Of a DNA stretch of 64,000 nt, positions 10,101-17,161 are shown in pieces. Source of the stretch: Aureispira sp. CCB-QB1 (GTDB taxonomy: Bacteria; Bacteroidota; Bacteroidia; Chitinophagales; Saprospiraceae); contig NZ_JHBV01000016.1 of assembly GCF_000724545.1 (NCBI RefSeq), positions 372,001 to 436,000 of the forward strand, read 5' to 3'. The notes under the pieces are model-generated. The model ran no database searches. It worked only from the letters and a program-made list of their open reading frames with translations, and was not told where the DNA came from. Both the position numbers and the translations under genes were made by a program. Position 1 is the stretch's first letter; every line of letters starts with the position of its first letter.

Positions 10101-10249
10101 AACAATTGGAAACAGCAGGAATTACAACATTCAAGCAATTGGCTAAATTATCTAACAAGGAAATTCATAATCTAAATGATCAAATCCCTGGATTTGGTGC
10201 CAAATACAAACGTTACGATTGGAAAACACAAGCACAAGTGCTGAACTAA
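7190..10249 (+). CDS. odhA: 2-oxoglutarate dehydrogenase E1 component with C-terminal HhH-like extension
   Basis: E1 is the thiamine-diphosphate decarboxylase of the 2-oxoglutarate dehydrogenase complex (TCA cycle). Residues 1-45 are the E2-interacting N-terminal segment (AHPAYIEGLYQQYKNNPESV). The cofactor site shows HGDAAVAGQG (337-345) and INNQIG (370-375). The transketolase-like central domain (MLLPHGYEGQGPEHSSAR) and the C-terminal domain (QEEPSNMGAW) are intact, and no N-terminal acyltransferase domain is present. After about residue 930 comes a Ser/Pro/Asn linker, then a segment not expected in E1 (957-1019): DDLTALKGLGKVVAKQL, TFKQLAKLS, IPGFGAKYKRYDW. It looks like a helix-hairpin-helix domain of the type fused to some Bacteroidota ribosomal proteins. 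odhB lies at 56299. A clean terminator follows. Confidence 0.95.
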   Translation: MDYSFISNAHPAYIEGLYQQYKNNPESVADGWKEFFAGFDYATQHENGLETTDSAPTNRASFSSPKELAVLNLIQAYRMRGHLVSTTNPIRERKFRFPSLDLAYYGLSNDDLNAQFIAGSEIGLPNGTLNEILDKLKTIYCSNIGFEFAHIDNQDKYHWLKNRIEKIKAGDYGHSLDKKKRILEKLNGATGFENFLGKKYVAQKRFGLEGGESAIPALDGIINTAAALEVEEVVIGMAHRGRLNVLANIMGKTYEYIFSEFEGNMPKDTIFGDGDVKYHLGYSSQIKTPEGFDVHLKLVPNPSHLEAVGPVVQGFSRAKADLLYNSNFDKILPILIHGDAAVAGQGVVYELVQMSELEGYYTGGTIHFVINNQIGFTTDFEDARSSTYSTAAAALVQAPVFHVNGDDPEAVLFVAQLAAEYRQEFNTDVFIDMVCYRKHGHNEGDDPKFTQPQFYEKIKKHKNTRTIYSQKLIANGEIEAALAKQMDKEFDALLQAKFSQAKEEAPTYEYQTPEQAWRKLKKHTIPEDYVLSPDTSIKKEVITSVLNSLQTIPENFTPLPKFKRLLNRTQDFIDRGLIDWAMGEHLAYGSLLLEGHDIRISGQDVKRGTFSHRNAVLYDAKTNKQYNRFNDLEKKQGQFRIHNSLLSEFAVLGFEFGYSLASPDPLVLWEAQFGDFANGAQTMFDQFISSSESKWQRMSGLVMLLPHGYEGQGPEHSSARLERYLQSCAEFNMTVANVTTPANFFHLLRRQQARPFRKPLVVMSPKKLLRPKDMNRPDEEVLYRECVSSFEDLTQGSFKEVYDDPKITTTKQAQKIKRVLCCSGKIYYELLDKKVADKRDDIAIVRLEQLYPFPKNQVKEAIEKYSNAEWFWVQEEPSNMGAWQYILAFYRHYDIQLVARKSSASPATGFKKVHEAQQENILLRAFGELENTSTSSREANVMHSPTNSPPTNGSKPDDLTALKGLGKVVAKQLETAGITTFKQLAKLSNKEIHNLNDQIPGFGAKYKRYDWKTQAQVLN

Positions 10250-10296
10250 AATAAGTTATTTCAAAGACAGTAGTTTTGTGACTCAACAATATAAAT

Positions 10297-10325
10297 AAGT
10301 CGTCTAGCTTTAGTCTAGACGACTT
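10297..10325 (+). terminator. odhA terminator
   Basis: Perfect 11-bp stem AAGTCGTCTAG (10297-10307) with complement at 10315-10325 and a 7-nt loop, 48 bp after the odhA stop. The trailing TTTATT is only weakly U-rich. Confidence 0.75.
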
Positions 10326-10372
10326 TATTGCTTCTTTCAAGCAGTGCAAAACTCACAGAATTAGTAAGACGA

Positions 10373-10933
10373 ATGCCGACACTTTTTATTTTATTTACAC
10401 TTTTAGGTTTCTTTTTTCTAACCATTGTTTTGGCGGGCTTGTTTTTGCCTTCTACTTGGATTATAGAAAAAGCCGAACTCATCCATGCCACTCCTTCCGA
10501 CTTATTCTCTTTAGTCAACTCTTTAGAAGAATGGTCTAACTGGACGGTTTGGTCTTCAGAGGATAAAGACTCTAATTTGACCTTTGAATACCCTGATCAA
10601 AAAGAAGGCTTGGGTGCTGTTCAAATATGGAGAAACAATCGAATCAATGGAGTTCTAACCATTACGGAAAGTGTTGCAAACAAAGAAATAAAGTACCAAT
10701 TTGATATTCAAGAAGGCAATCTAACCTTATTGGGCACTATCGTTTTGGCACCTGCTGATACTAACTATACACAAATTGCTTGGCGTTGTCAACTAAAGGA
10801 GTTAACCGACAACAACCCCATTCGACGCTATCAAGCATATTTTTTAAAAAATTATTTTGATACGACTATTGAAGCAAATTTGGCATCTATGGCATCTATG
10901 TTTAATACAACAGATGATGCTTCGGACGTATAA
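10373..10933 (+). CDS. membrane-anchored SRPBCC (START-like) protein
   Basis: The ATG at 10373 starts MPTLFILFTLLGFFFLTIVL, a single transmembrane helix; the frame opens further upstream inside the odhA terminator, which makes the longer form unlikely. The rest fits the SRPBCC/polyketide-cyclase fold: the strand after the helix (IIEKAELIHATPSDLFSLVN), SLEEWSNWTVWSSEDKD, a beta-sheet core with GLGAVQIWRNN and GVLTITESV, and a long C-terminal helix. Such proteins bind hydrophobic ligands, but no catalytic activity can be assigned. The family call rests on the W..W and IxAxPsxLFxLVN pattern. Confidence 0.7.
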   Translation: MPTLFILFTLLGFFFLTIVLAGLFLPSTWIIEKAELIHATPSDLFSLVNSLEEWSNWTVWSSEDKDSNLTFEYPDQKEGLGAVQIWRNNRINGVLTITESVANKEIKYQFDIQEGNLTLLGTIVLAPADTNYTQIAWRCQLKELTDNNPIRRYQAYFLKNYFDTTIEANLASMASMFNTTDDASDV

Positions 10934-11352
10934 TTAGATAGCTTGGTTTGTCCTATATATATAATAGTTTGTTAAAACTATGTTAGTAGTAGTAAATTAA
11001 CTTAAGTGTAGCGATCTTACACTATCATTAGCCAACTAATTACTTGAGGCTGTACTCACAAATAAGCAACTCTCTTGGTATAATGCATTCTTGTTACTCA
11101 TGTGTATAGTTTGCAGCCATGAACCTATGATCTAAAAAATACAACAAAGCATTTTGTATATAATTGATTATTAATACGACATTTAATTCAGAAAACCTTA
11201 AATAATTCATTTCATACATTTTAGCTAACTGTTGTTAGATATACATTATAATAAATAACATTCTTTGCAGGTTTAGCTTATCCACCAAAGTGTTTGATTT
11301 ACTTGTCTTTGTTCAAGAATTAAGCTGCAAAGAGTAACCATTCTTTTATCTT
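10934..11352. other. intergenic region upstream of manC
   Basis: Non-coding, 419 bp. It starts with a worn end of the dispersed repeat (10963-10980, AATAGTTTGTTAAAAC) and then a small hairpin (AGTGTA / TACACT near 11004-11023). No convincing promoter or ORF is seen. Confidence 0.5.
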
Positions 11353-12441
11353 ATGAACAATAATAACTATGTTGTTATTATGGCTGGCGGAATTGGTAGC
11401 CGCTTTTGGCCTAGTAGCCGCAAAAAAAAACCCAAACAATTCTTAGATATTCTCGGACTAGGAAAAACGCTTTTGCAATTGACATTCGAGCGTTTTACCA
11501 ATGTTTGCCCTGCTGAAAATATCTTTGTTGTTACCAACTTGGAATACAAACACCTTATCAATGAACAGCTCCCCCAATTAACGGATCATCAAATCCTAAC
11601 CGAACCCTCTAGAAATGATACCGCACCTTGTATTACGTATGCTGCTCTAAAAATTCAAAAAATCAATCCTAAGGCTAACTTTGTCGTAGCTCCTTCAGAT
11701 CATATTATTTTGAAAGAGGAACAATTTGTTAATAGAATTAAAGAAGGATTAGATTTTGTAGAAAAAAACAACGCATTGCTTACCTTAGGTATTCAACCTC
11801 ATCATCCCAATACAGGATATGGCTATATTCACTTTGATAAGGAAAGCCCTGCACCTATTTACAAAGTCCACCAATTTACCGAAAAACCCGACTTAGAAAA
11901 CGCAAAGAAATTTGTTGCTAGTGGTGACTATCTATGGAATGCAGGTATTTTTGTTTGGAACGTTACTACAGTTTTGGACGCAATAAAGAAATATGCCCCA
12001 GAAGTTTATAATATACTAAATCAAGGTGAAGCTCATTGGTGTACGTCGCAAGAACAAAATTTCTTAAATGAATATTATCCTACAACGCCAAGCATATCAA
12101 TTGACTATGCAATCATGGAAAAAGCAACCAATATCTACACCTTGCCTGCAGATATTGGTTGGTCAGACTTGGGAACTTGGGGCTCTTTACATGAGCAATT
12201 TGATAAGGATGAGCACGACAATGCCATCAGTAGCCCAACCCCTGAACTTGTTCAAACCCTAAATACATCTAATTGCATGCTTCGAGCAACTAAAGATAAG
12301 CTGGTTGTAGTGAAGGATTTGGAGAACTATATTGTTATAGAAGAAGATAATGTTTTATTAATTTACCCTAAGGATAAAGAACAGGAAATCAAGCAGGTTT
12401 CTAAAGAACTAGCAGCTCGTTTTGGCGAAAATTATCTCTAA
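11353..12441 (+). CDS. manC: mannose-1-phosphate guanylyltransferase
   Basis: The enzyme makes GDP-mannose from mannose-1-phosphate and GTP for glycan synthesis. The nucleotide-binding loop IMAGGIGSRFWPSSRKKKPK (9-28) is textbook, followed by ERFTN, APSDHIIL, TGYGYIHF, FTEKPD, WNAGIFVW and DIGWSDLGTWGSL. At 362 residues it is the short, monofunctional form without the phosphomannose isomerase domain. It is flanked by a 419-bp non-coding stretch and a terminator, so it is probably transcribed alone. It likely feeds the same surface glycan pathways as the epimerase and AsnB near 53-56 kb. Confidence 0.93.
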   Translation: MNNNNYVVIMAGGIGSRFWPSSRKKKPKQFLDILGLGKTLLQLTFERFTNVCPAENIFVVTNLEYKHLINEQLPQLTDHQILTEPSRNDTAPCITYAALKIQKINPKANFVVAPSDHIILKEEQFVNRIKEGLDFVEKNNALLTLGIQPHHPNTGYGYIHFDKESPAPIYKVHQFTEKPDLENAKKFVASGDYLWNAGIFVWNVTTVLDAIKKYAPEVYNILNQGEAHWCTSQEQNFLNEYYPTTPSISIDYAIMEKATNIYTLPADIGWSDLGTWGSLHEQFDKDEHDNAISSPTPELVQTLNTSNCMLRATKDKLVVVKDLENYIVIEEDNVLLIYPKDKEQEIKQVSKELAARFGENYL

Positions 12442-12489
12442 TACGAACTTGGTTATCAACAAATAAAGTTAAGACTCTTGTAAATAAAG

Positions 12490-12523
12490 AAGCTCATCAG
12501 TATACAACCTGATGAGCTTTTTT
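12490..12523 (+). terminator. manC terminator
   Basis: Perfect 11-bp stem AAGCTCATCAG (12490-12500) with complement at 12509-12519, 8-nt loop and a run of seven T directly after. This is a classical intrinsic terminator. Confidence 0.9.
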
Positions 12524-12556
12524 ATATTTCAATAATTCACCGAAAATTCTACCAGC

Positions 12557-12610
12557 TTAATAGTCAAAAAATTACAATCAACCACAAAGTAGTAGTACGG
12601 CTAACTACTA
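12557..12610. repeat. partial copy of the dispersed two-ended repeat
   Basis: CAACCACAAAGTAGTAG (12579-12595) followed by GGCTAACTACTA (12599-12610) matches the interior and the TAGTAGTT end of other copies, with diverged bases. It sits between manC and the small membrane protein gene. Confidence 0.5.
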
Positions 12611-12649
12611 GTATCTTATAAATAGGTACAAAATGGTTGAAACTAGCTC

Positions 12650-12991
12650 CTATTCTTTTATCTTATCACTTCTTCGACCTCCAAACAAAAAGAAAGCCAA
12701 TACACAACAAGCTAATAGTACCCAAAGACCACTATTATCTGTTTCTGTAGTATTCGTAGCCAACAACAAGGGAATGTAACTTGCAAACAAAAACAAATGC
12801 TTCCTTCCTGTTCCTTCTACAAAAAATCGATGATCAATATAACTCTCTATTTGACTATTTTCGATGGGTGCTTCTAGTCCTATGGCAATGCCTCTATTTC
12901 TATTTAGAACCATGCGTTCTGCCGAGTAACTAGCCGCAGCTTCTGGACAATTTTCTATTCTTAGCATAGTACATTTAATTTTAATAATCAT
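12650..12991 (-). CDS. small membrane protein of unknown function
   Basis: 113 residues from the first ATG at 12991; a second ATG at 12967 (MLRIENCPEAAASYSAERM) is at least as likely. The N-terminal half is soluble and carries ENCPEAAASYSAERM and GLEAPIENSQIESYIDHRFF. Two hydrophobic stretches follow (about 68-83 and 89-105), then a basic tail GGRRSDKIKE. I do not recognise a family. It may be a real gene, since hydrophobic segments and a charged tail are organised sensibly, but it has no homologous feature I can name. Confidence 0.45.
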   Translation of the reverse strand: MIIKIKCTMLRIENCPEAAASYSAERMVLNRNRGIAIGLEAPIENSQIESYIDHRFFVEGTGRKHLFLFASYIPLLLATNTTETDNSGLWVLLACCVLAFFLFGGRRSDKIKE

Positions 12992-13109
12992 TATACAACT
13001 ATTCCTAGCATCCTAATAGCTCTTATATTGTTAGCAACTATTATTAGCTAAAGAAATCTGTACTATATACAACTTAGATTTTAAAATAATCGTTCAACTA
13101 CACCTATTT

Positions 13110-13856
13110 TCAATCAATATAATCGTATTTGATATCCATTAAAAACAAACCTTCGGCAGGAGCAGAAAGGGCATTTTTGAGGGTCTTTTTTTCGTCCAAA
13201 GCTGACTTTACTACATCCAGAGACATATTTCCTTTTCCTACATTAAGGCACATTCCAACAATCAGACGAATCATTCCACGCAAAAAACGATTGGCAGTCA
13301 CTCGATAGATCAACTGTTTTCCATCTTCTTCGATTCCCCATTCAGACTGGCGCAAATCACATAAATTCGTTTTATTATCGGTTTTACTTTTACAAAAAGT
13401 TGTAAAATCGTTGTATGCTAAAAGCAGTTGAGCTGCAGCTTGCATTTTATCAACATCTAAGTGTTTTCCAAAACGGCAATAATAAGCCGTTTCTTGTCGA
13501 AATGGATTCTGCACTAAATCAAGCACATATTGATAACTTCGAGAAGTCGCATCAAATCGAGCATGAGCATCATTTGTCACCTCGATCAAACGGTAACACA
13601 CAATATCTTTTCCCAATAAACTATTCAAGCGATAGACAAAATCCTTTTGCAGACCTTCAGGACCATCAAAATGTGCAAAATATTGAAGTGCATGTACTCC
13701 CGAATCCGTTCGACCACAACCCACGATTTTAGTGGGTTCCCTCAAAAGGATAGCCAATGCTTGTTCTATTTGAGATTGAATAGTAACTTGATCGGGCTGC
13801 TCTTGATAACCACAAAACCGAGTTCCATTATAAGCTAATTCTAAAAAATATCGCAT
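13110..13856 (-). CDS. truA: tRNA pseudouridine(38-40) synthase
   Basis: TruA converts uridines 38-40 in the tRNA anticodon arm to pseudouridine. The catalytic motif GCGRTDSGVHA is present with Asp51. Other family landmarks are the N-terminal LAYNGTRFCGYQEQP, FDATSRSYQY, and the C-terminal FLRGMIRLIVGMCLNVGKG with AEGLFLMDI near the end. Length (248) is normal. It starts 35 bp before the HMA gene's end on the same strand, so the two may be cotranscribed, although their functions are unrelated. Confidence 0.95.
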   Translation of the reverse strand: MRYFLELAYNGTRFCGYQEQPDQVTIQSQIEQALAILLREPTKIVGCGRTDSGVHALQYFAHFDGPEGLQKDFVYRLNSLLGKDIVCYRLIEVTNDAHARFDATSRSYQYVLDLVQNPFRQETAYYCRFGKHLDVDKMQAAAQLLLAYNDFTTFCKSKTDNKTNLCDLRQSEWGIEEDGKQLIYRVTANRFLRGMIRLIVGMCLNVGKGNMSLDVVKSALDEKKTLKNALSAPAEGLFLMDIKYDYID

Positions 13857-13890
13857 GCTATTATTATTATGATAGGGTTAATAGTTCAAA

Positions 13891-14100
13891 TTATAGCAGT
13901 GCAATTTCAAATCCAGCATTATAAACCCTTGTTATAATTTCTTCCGCTGTAACCGTATTCGTTTCTACTGTCAATATTTTTTGTTCATTGCTTGTATCTA
14001 CAGACCAATCGTGTACCCCTTCTATTTCATCTAAGACAGGTGTAATTTTTTGAACACAGTTGCTACAATTAATATTCGTTTTAAAATGTATTTTGTTCAT
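13891..14100 (-). CDS. heavy-metal-associated (HMA) domain protein
   Basis: A 69-residue single-domain protein with the copper-binding motif NCSNC (Cys12, Cys15) of CopZ/Atx1-like chaperones; the classical GMxCxxC is altered to TNINCSNC. The ferredoxin-like pattern follows: KITPVLDEIEGVHDWSVD, KILTVETN, AEEIITRVYNAGFEI. No signal peptide, so it should act in the cytosol as a metal carrier or sensor. No copper ATPase is nearby. It probably leads into truA, 34 bp away. Confidence 0.85.
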   Translation of the reverse strand: MNKIHFKTNINCSNCVQKITPVLDEIEGVHDWSVDTSNEQKILTVETNTVTAEEIITRVYNAGFEIALL

Positions 14101-14113
14101 TATTTTTATTTTT

Positions 14114-14160
14114 CAATAGTTTGCTAAAACCACATAGCAAGTTGTATGAGTTAACTACTA
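14114..14160. repeat. short copy of the dispersed two-ended repeat
   Basis: CAATAGTTTGCTAAAACCAC starts at 14114 and GAGTTAACTACTA ends at 14160, so both characteristic ends are recognisable with a 20-nt interior. It lies directly upstream of the HMA gene start. Confidence 0.6.
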
Positions 14161-14204
14161 ATTTTTGTTAGTGGTATTTTTGATAGGCTACAAAAATAAA
14201 AAAA

Positions 14205-14230
14205 TCGAAGTTACTGAGCAGTAACTTCGA
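14205..14230 (-). terminator. terminator of the small heat shock protein gene
   Basis: Perfect 12-bp stem TCGAAGTTACTG (14205-14216) with complement at 14219-14230. On the minus strand it is followed by a T-rich tract (complement of 14190-14204), so it ends the transcript of the gene at 14363-14806. Confidence 0.85.
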
Positions 14231-14362
14231 CTAATTTAATAACCCTAAAACCTTTCCCGAACCACTGGGATAACCAAAACTTGTTGTATACCATATACAA
14301 CCTTATAAACCCTTTATATATTTTATCGCACTTTTTTCTTGTATTTCTATCTAATTAGATAC

Positions 14363-14806
14363 TTACAATACTTGTACTTTTATTTTACTTTTCTCTTCCT
14401 CTGTTTTTTTAGGAATGGTTACCAATAACACTCCTGCCTCGTACTTTGCTGTAATGTTTTGATAATCGAATTTATCAGTTAAACAAAAGGTTCTTTTAAA
14501 AGTTGAGTAATTGAACTCTTTTCTTTTAATTTTTATTTCTTCTGACGCATTTTTGACAATAGCGTTGGCAGAAATAGTCAAGATATCCTCTTCGATATGC
14601 AAGTCAAAATCTTCTTTCGCAAGTCCAGGTGCTGCTACTTGCAACTCTAGATAATCAGGGTACTCTAGTGAATTAACGGGTGGAATTGTTTTGGTTGAAT
14701 CTGTTCCAAAAATATCATTTACCTTGATGTTGTTGACAAAATCATCTACAGCTTTTCCTAATTCGTCAAAATTAAAACCAAATGAATTAAACTTGTAATT
14801 ACTCAT
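14363..14806 (-). CDS. Hsp20/alpha-crystallin small heat shock protein
   Basis: The ATG at 14806 gives MSNYKFNSFGFNFDELGKAV; the frame extends upstream only through a CAA triplet run, which is not a credible N-terminus. The alpha-crystallin domain covers about residues 45-147: PPVNSLEYPDYLELQVAAPGL opening, DFDLHIEEDILTISA, EFNYSTFKRTFCL, and the closing AEAGVLL-like AKYEAGVLLVTIPKK. It is an ATP-independent holdase for unfolding proteins in the cytosol. The 148 residues are the normal length. A strong terminator lies 130 bp downstream. Confidence 0.92.
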   Translation of the reverse strand: MSNYKFNSFGFNFDELGKAVDDFVNNIKVNDIFGTDSTKTIPPVNSLEYPDYLELQVAAPGLAKEDFDLHIEEDILTISANAIVKNASEEIKIKRKEFNYSTFKRTFCLTDKFDYQNITAKYEAGVLLVTIPKKTEEEKSKIKVQVL

Positions 14807-14810
14807 AACT

Positions 14811-14828
14811 TGTTGTTGTTGTTGTAAG
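14811..14828. repeat. short TGT triplet run before the heat shock gene
   Basis: About six TTG/TGT units directly upstream of the Hsp20 ATG at 14806 (CAA on the minus strand). If translated, it would give a glutamine run, but it lies before the credible start. Confidence 0.6.
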
Positions 14829-15033
14829 ATTATCAATAAATGGCTCCTTTCTAGTTGTTGAAGTAAGAATTGTTTGCTATTTATTGAAGAATATTAGGAG
14901 CTAGACTTGAAAACCGGTGCGTCAAATGAAAAACTTATTAAATCAAAATGCTAGTCCTAATATTCTAAAAAACTATTTCTATTAATGATTGTGTTGTTGC
15001 TCTACTTAGGTCAATCCTTGTACCAAAACTAAA

Positions 15034-15086
15034 AAGCTGCCATTAAGTCCATTTTCAAACAAAAACAAGTGACTTAATGGCAGCTT
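15034..15086 (-). terminator. 16-bp hairpin downstream of the ankyrin gene
   Basis: Arms AAGCTGCCATTAAGTC (15034-15049) and its exact complement (15071-15086) enclose a 21-nt loop. On the minus strand it is followed by TTTTAGTTTTGG, consistent with a terminator for the gene ending at 15136. Confidence 0.8.
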
Positions 15087-15135
15087 CGGATTACCTTTGG
15101 CTGCTTTATTGGCAAATGAGAACAAATTTAAGCCA

Positions 15136-16902
15136 TTAATCAGGAAAATCGCCCCAAGGTTTGCCAGCAACACACTCATACCGAACTTTATTCCATTCAT
15201 CATAAGCGTATTTATCCTTAAAATCGCCAAAACTAGCTTTTTCAATCAATCCCCATAAGGCTATATCAGCATTTGCAATTTGCTGCTCGTCTTGTCCTTC
15301 AAATATAAAAGAACCATATACCGTACGAGCTTTCCAATCGAAAATCGTAAAGTAATACTTTACACCATTTTTGTCCTCTATCTTTATCTGGTATTCAAAA
15401 GAAGTTTTGTACCCATCCCCCTTGCCTGTTGGACTTCCAAATAAAAATTGCAATTTTGCTCGAACTTCTGCAATGTGATTAAAACTATGAGACGACAATC
15501 CAAAATATGTTTTAATATCTTCGCCAATTAATTTTAATCCATCCAATCGTTTTTTCTGAATCGGTAATTTGCCTTTGGCTTTTCGAATAAAAAATTCATT
15601 CTGTTGGTATTCTTCAGCAAATTTGATTTTCCCATCAGGTTTTAGAAACTTTGGTATTGCAGCCAATCGTTTAGCTTCTAACTCTTTTGCTGCTATCCTT
15701 GCTTTTTCATCCTCTACATCTTTAACGGCTGCAACGGCTGCAACTTCTTCTTCATCAACTATAACTTGCATCCCTATATCTTCGAAAAATGCAACTATAG
15801 ATTCGGGATATTCTCGTTCTTTAGCATGCGCCAAAGCATTTTTTCCTTCAAAAGTAACATTAAGATCAGCTCCTTGATCTATCAAAAATTGGAGGGGTTC
15901 TACCTTTATAAATTTCTCACGAATCAACTTAATCAACAAAGGCATGCCATCCGAGAAACAAGCATTAACATCTAATTCTTGTTGAAACAGCACATTTCTA
16001 AATTTGAATTGAGGATCGGCATATTTTAATACTTTAAATATTGTCGAAACCGAAATAGACATTCCTGCTTCTAACAAAAGAGCCAAACAAGCTGCATTCC
16101 CGCCTGCAATAGCAGCATCTAACAAGTTGGTATTCACTCTTGCTCCTGCTTGAATCAATAAAGCAACCGCCTCACTATTGCCCATTTTTAGCATACTCAG
16201 CAACAACTTAGACTGATCTACATTAGGGTCAAACCCCATTCCCAACAATAATTCTAATAATTTTAGATTTCCTGTTTTCTGTAATTCATAAAAAATATCG
16301 CTTTGCCCCTTCTTATTAGGCAAGGGATAACCTTTATCTATCAACAACTTAGCAACAAGAGGACGACCATGCTTTACAGCATAATACAACAAACTGCTAG
16401 TAACATATTGTTCATTAAAAGCATCTTTAAGCATTTCTTCGTCCAATAAATTTTCAAAAATATCTTGAAAACCATCCTCTATCGCCTTTACCAAATAATA
16501 CTTTTTACTGTATTGGTTTTCTTTTAATTCTTGCAATAGTTTTTTACGCCTACTGGGCTTGATTTTAGGCTCAATCCACTGTGGCCAAGCAACCCGTTTT
16601 ACAAGGTCGCTAGGATCTGAATGATAAGCAGTATGTTTTGTAGGGTCGTACAAATCGCAAGAAACAATGTCTTTACAATAAATACGAATTCTTCTAGAGG
16701 ACAATTGGCGCGTTTTTTCAATAGCATATTCCAATTCCAAATCACCTAAAGGTTCAATAATAACAGCTGTCTTATTGGTTGAATAATCCCTACATTGCTC
16801 AAAACCTGTCACCCAATTATTATTTTTTAAATGAATAACAATTGGCTTTTGTGGAGCAACGCTTCTAAAAAGTGTTAACGTAGAAGAGTGATCTTTTTTC
16901 AT
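15136..16902 (-). CDS. ankyrin-repeat protein with unknown N- and C-terminal domains
   Basis: The ATG at 16902 (MKKDHSSTLTLFRSVAPQKP) is preferred to the TTG at 16956. Residues ~1-120 form an unrecognised domain. Residues ~130-380 are ankyrin-like repeats: LLYYAVKHGRPLVAKLLIDKG, LKLLELLLGMGFDPN, SEAVALLIQAGARVN, LDAAIAGGNAACLALLLEAG, LQFLIDQGADLNVTFEGKNA. An Ala/Glu/Lys-rich helical linker (about 390-425) leads to a C-terminal ~160-residue domain ending WNKVRYECVAGKPWGDFPD. No signal peptide, so it is probably cytosolic. Ankyrin arrays mediate protein binding, and no activity can be given. Confidence 0.75.
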   Translation of the reverse strand: MKKDHSSTLTLFRSVAPQKPIVIHLKNNNWVTGFEQCRDYSTNKTAVIIEPLGDLELEYAIEKTRQLSSRRIRIYCKDIVSCDLYDPTKHTAYHSDPSDLVKRVAWPQWIEPKIKPSRRKKLLQELKENQYSKKYYLVKAIEDGFQDIFENLLDEEMLKDAFNEQYVTSSLLYYAVKHGRPLVAKLLIDKGYPLPNKKGQSDIFYELQKTGNLKLLELLLGMGFDPNVDQSKLLLSMLKMGNSEAVALLIQAGARVNTNLLDAAIAGGNAACLALLLEAGMSISVSTIFKVLKYADPQFKFRNVLFQQELDVNACFSDGMPLLIKLIREKFIKVEPLQFLIDQGADLNVTFEGKNALAHAKEREYPESIVAFFEDIGMQVIVDEEEVAAVAAVKDVEDEKARIAAKELEAKRLAAIPKFLKPDGKIKFAEEYQQNEFFIRKAKGKLPIQKKRLDGLKLIGEDIKTYFGLSSHSFNHIAEVRAKLQFLFGSPTGKGDGYKTSFEYQIKIEDKNGVKYYFTIFDWKARTVYGSFIFEGQDEQQIANADIALWGLIEKASFGDFKDKYAYDEWNKVRYECVAGKPWGDFPD

Positions 16903-17098
16903 AGTATTGTTTTTATAAAAAGCTTGATGCTTAGAATGGAGATAAATCCTTAACAAGGTGCATCAACTAATTTAGTTTTGCAAGCCAATTCTTTGATGTT
17001 ATATAACTTTTCAGAACCTTTCAAAAATCACAACCACCTAACTAGCAATCTATTAACCAATAAAAAAATCAACTTTCACTCTTAAAAAATAAAAAAAA

Positions 17099-17131
17099 AC
17101 ACAGCTATAATCTTTAGATTTACAGCTGTGT
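17099..17131 (-). terminator. gcvT terminator
   Basis: ACACAGCT (17099-17106) pairs with AGCTGTGT (17124-17131), and the stem extends inward with TAAATCT-type pairing. On the minus strand it is followed by a long T run (complement of 17082-17098). Confidence 0.8.
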
Positions 17132-17161
17132 CAAAATATATTCTTCTAAAAATAGATTTTT

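Noticed and set aside
13415-13838. Plus-strand ORFs antisense to truA
   Set aside because: truA is unambiguous on the minus strand; the others are shadow frames.
14806-14836. Extended Hsp20 N-terminus with a glutamine run
   Set aside because: It requires a non-ATG start in a CAA repeat; the ATG at 14806 gives a normal family N-terminus.
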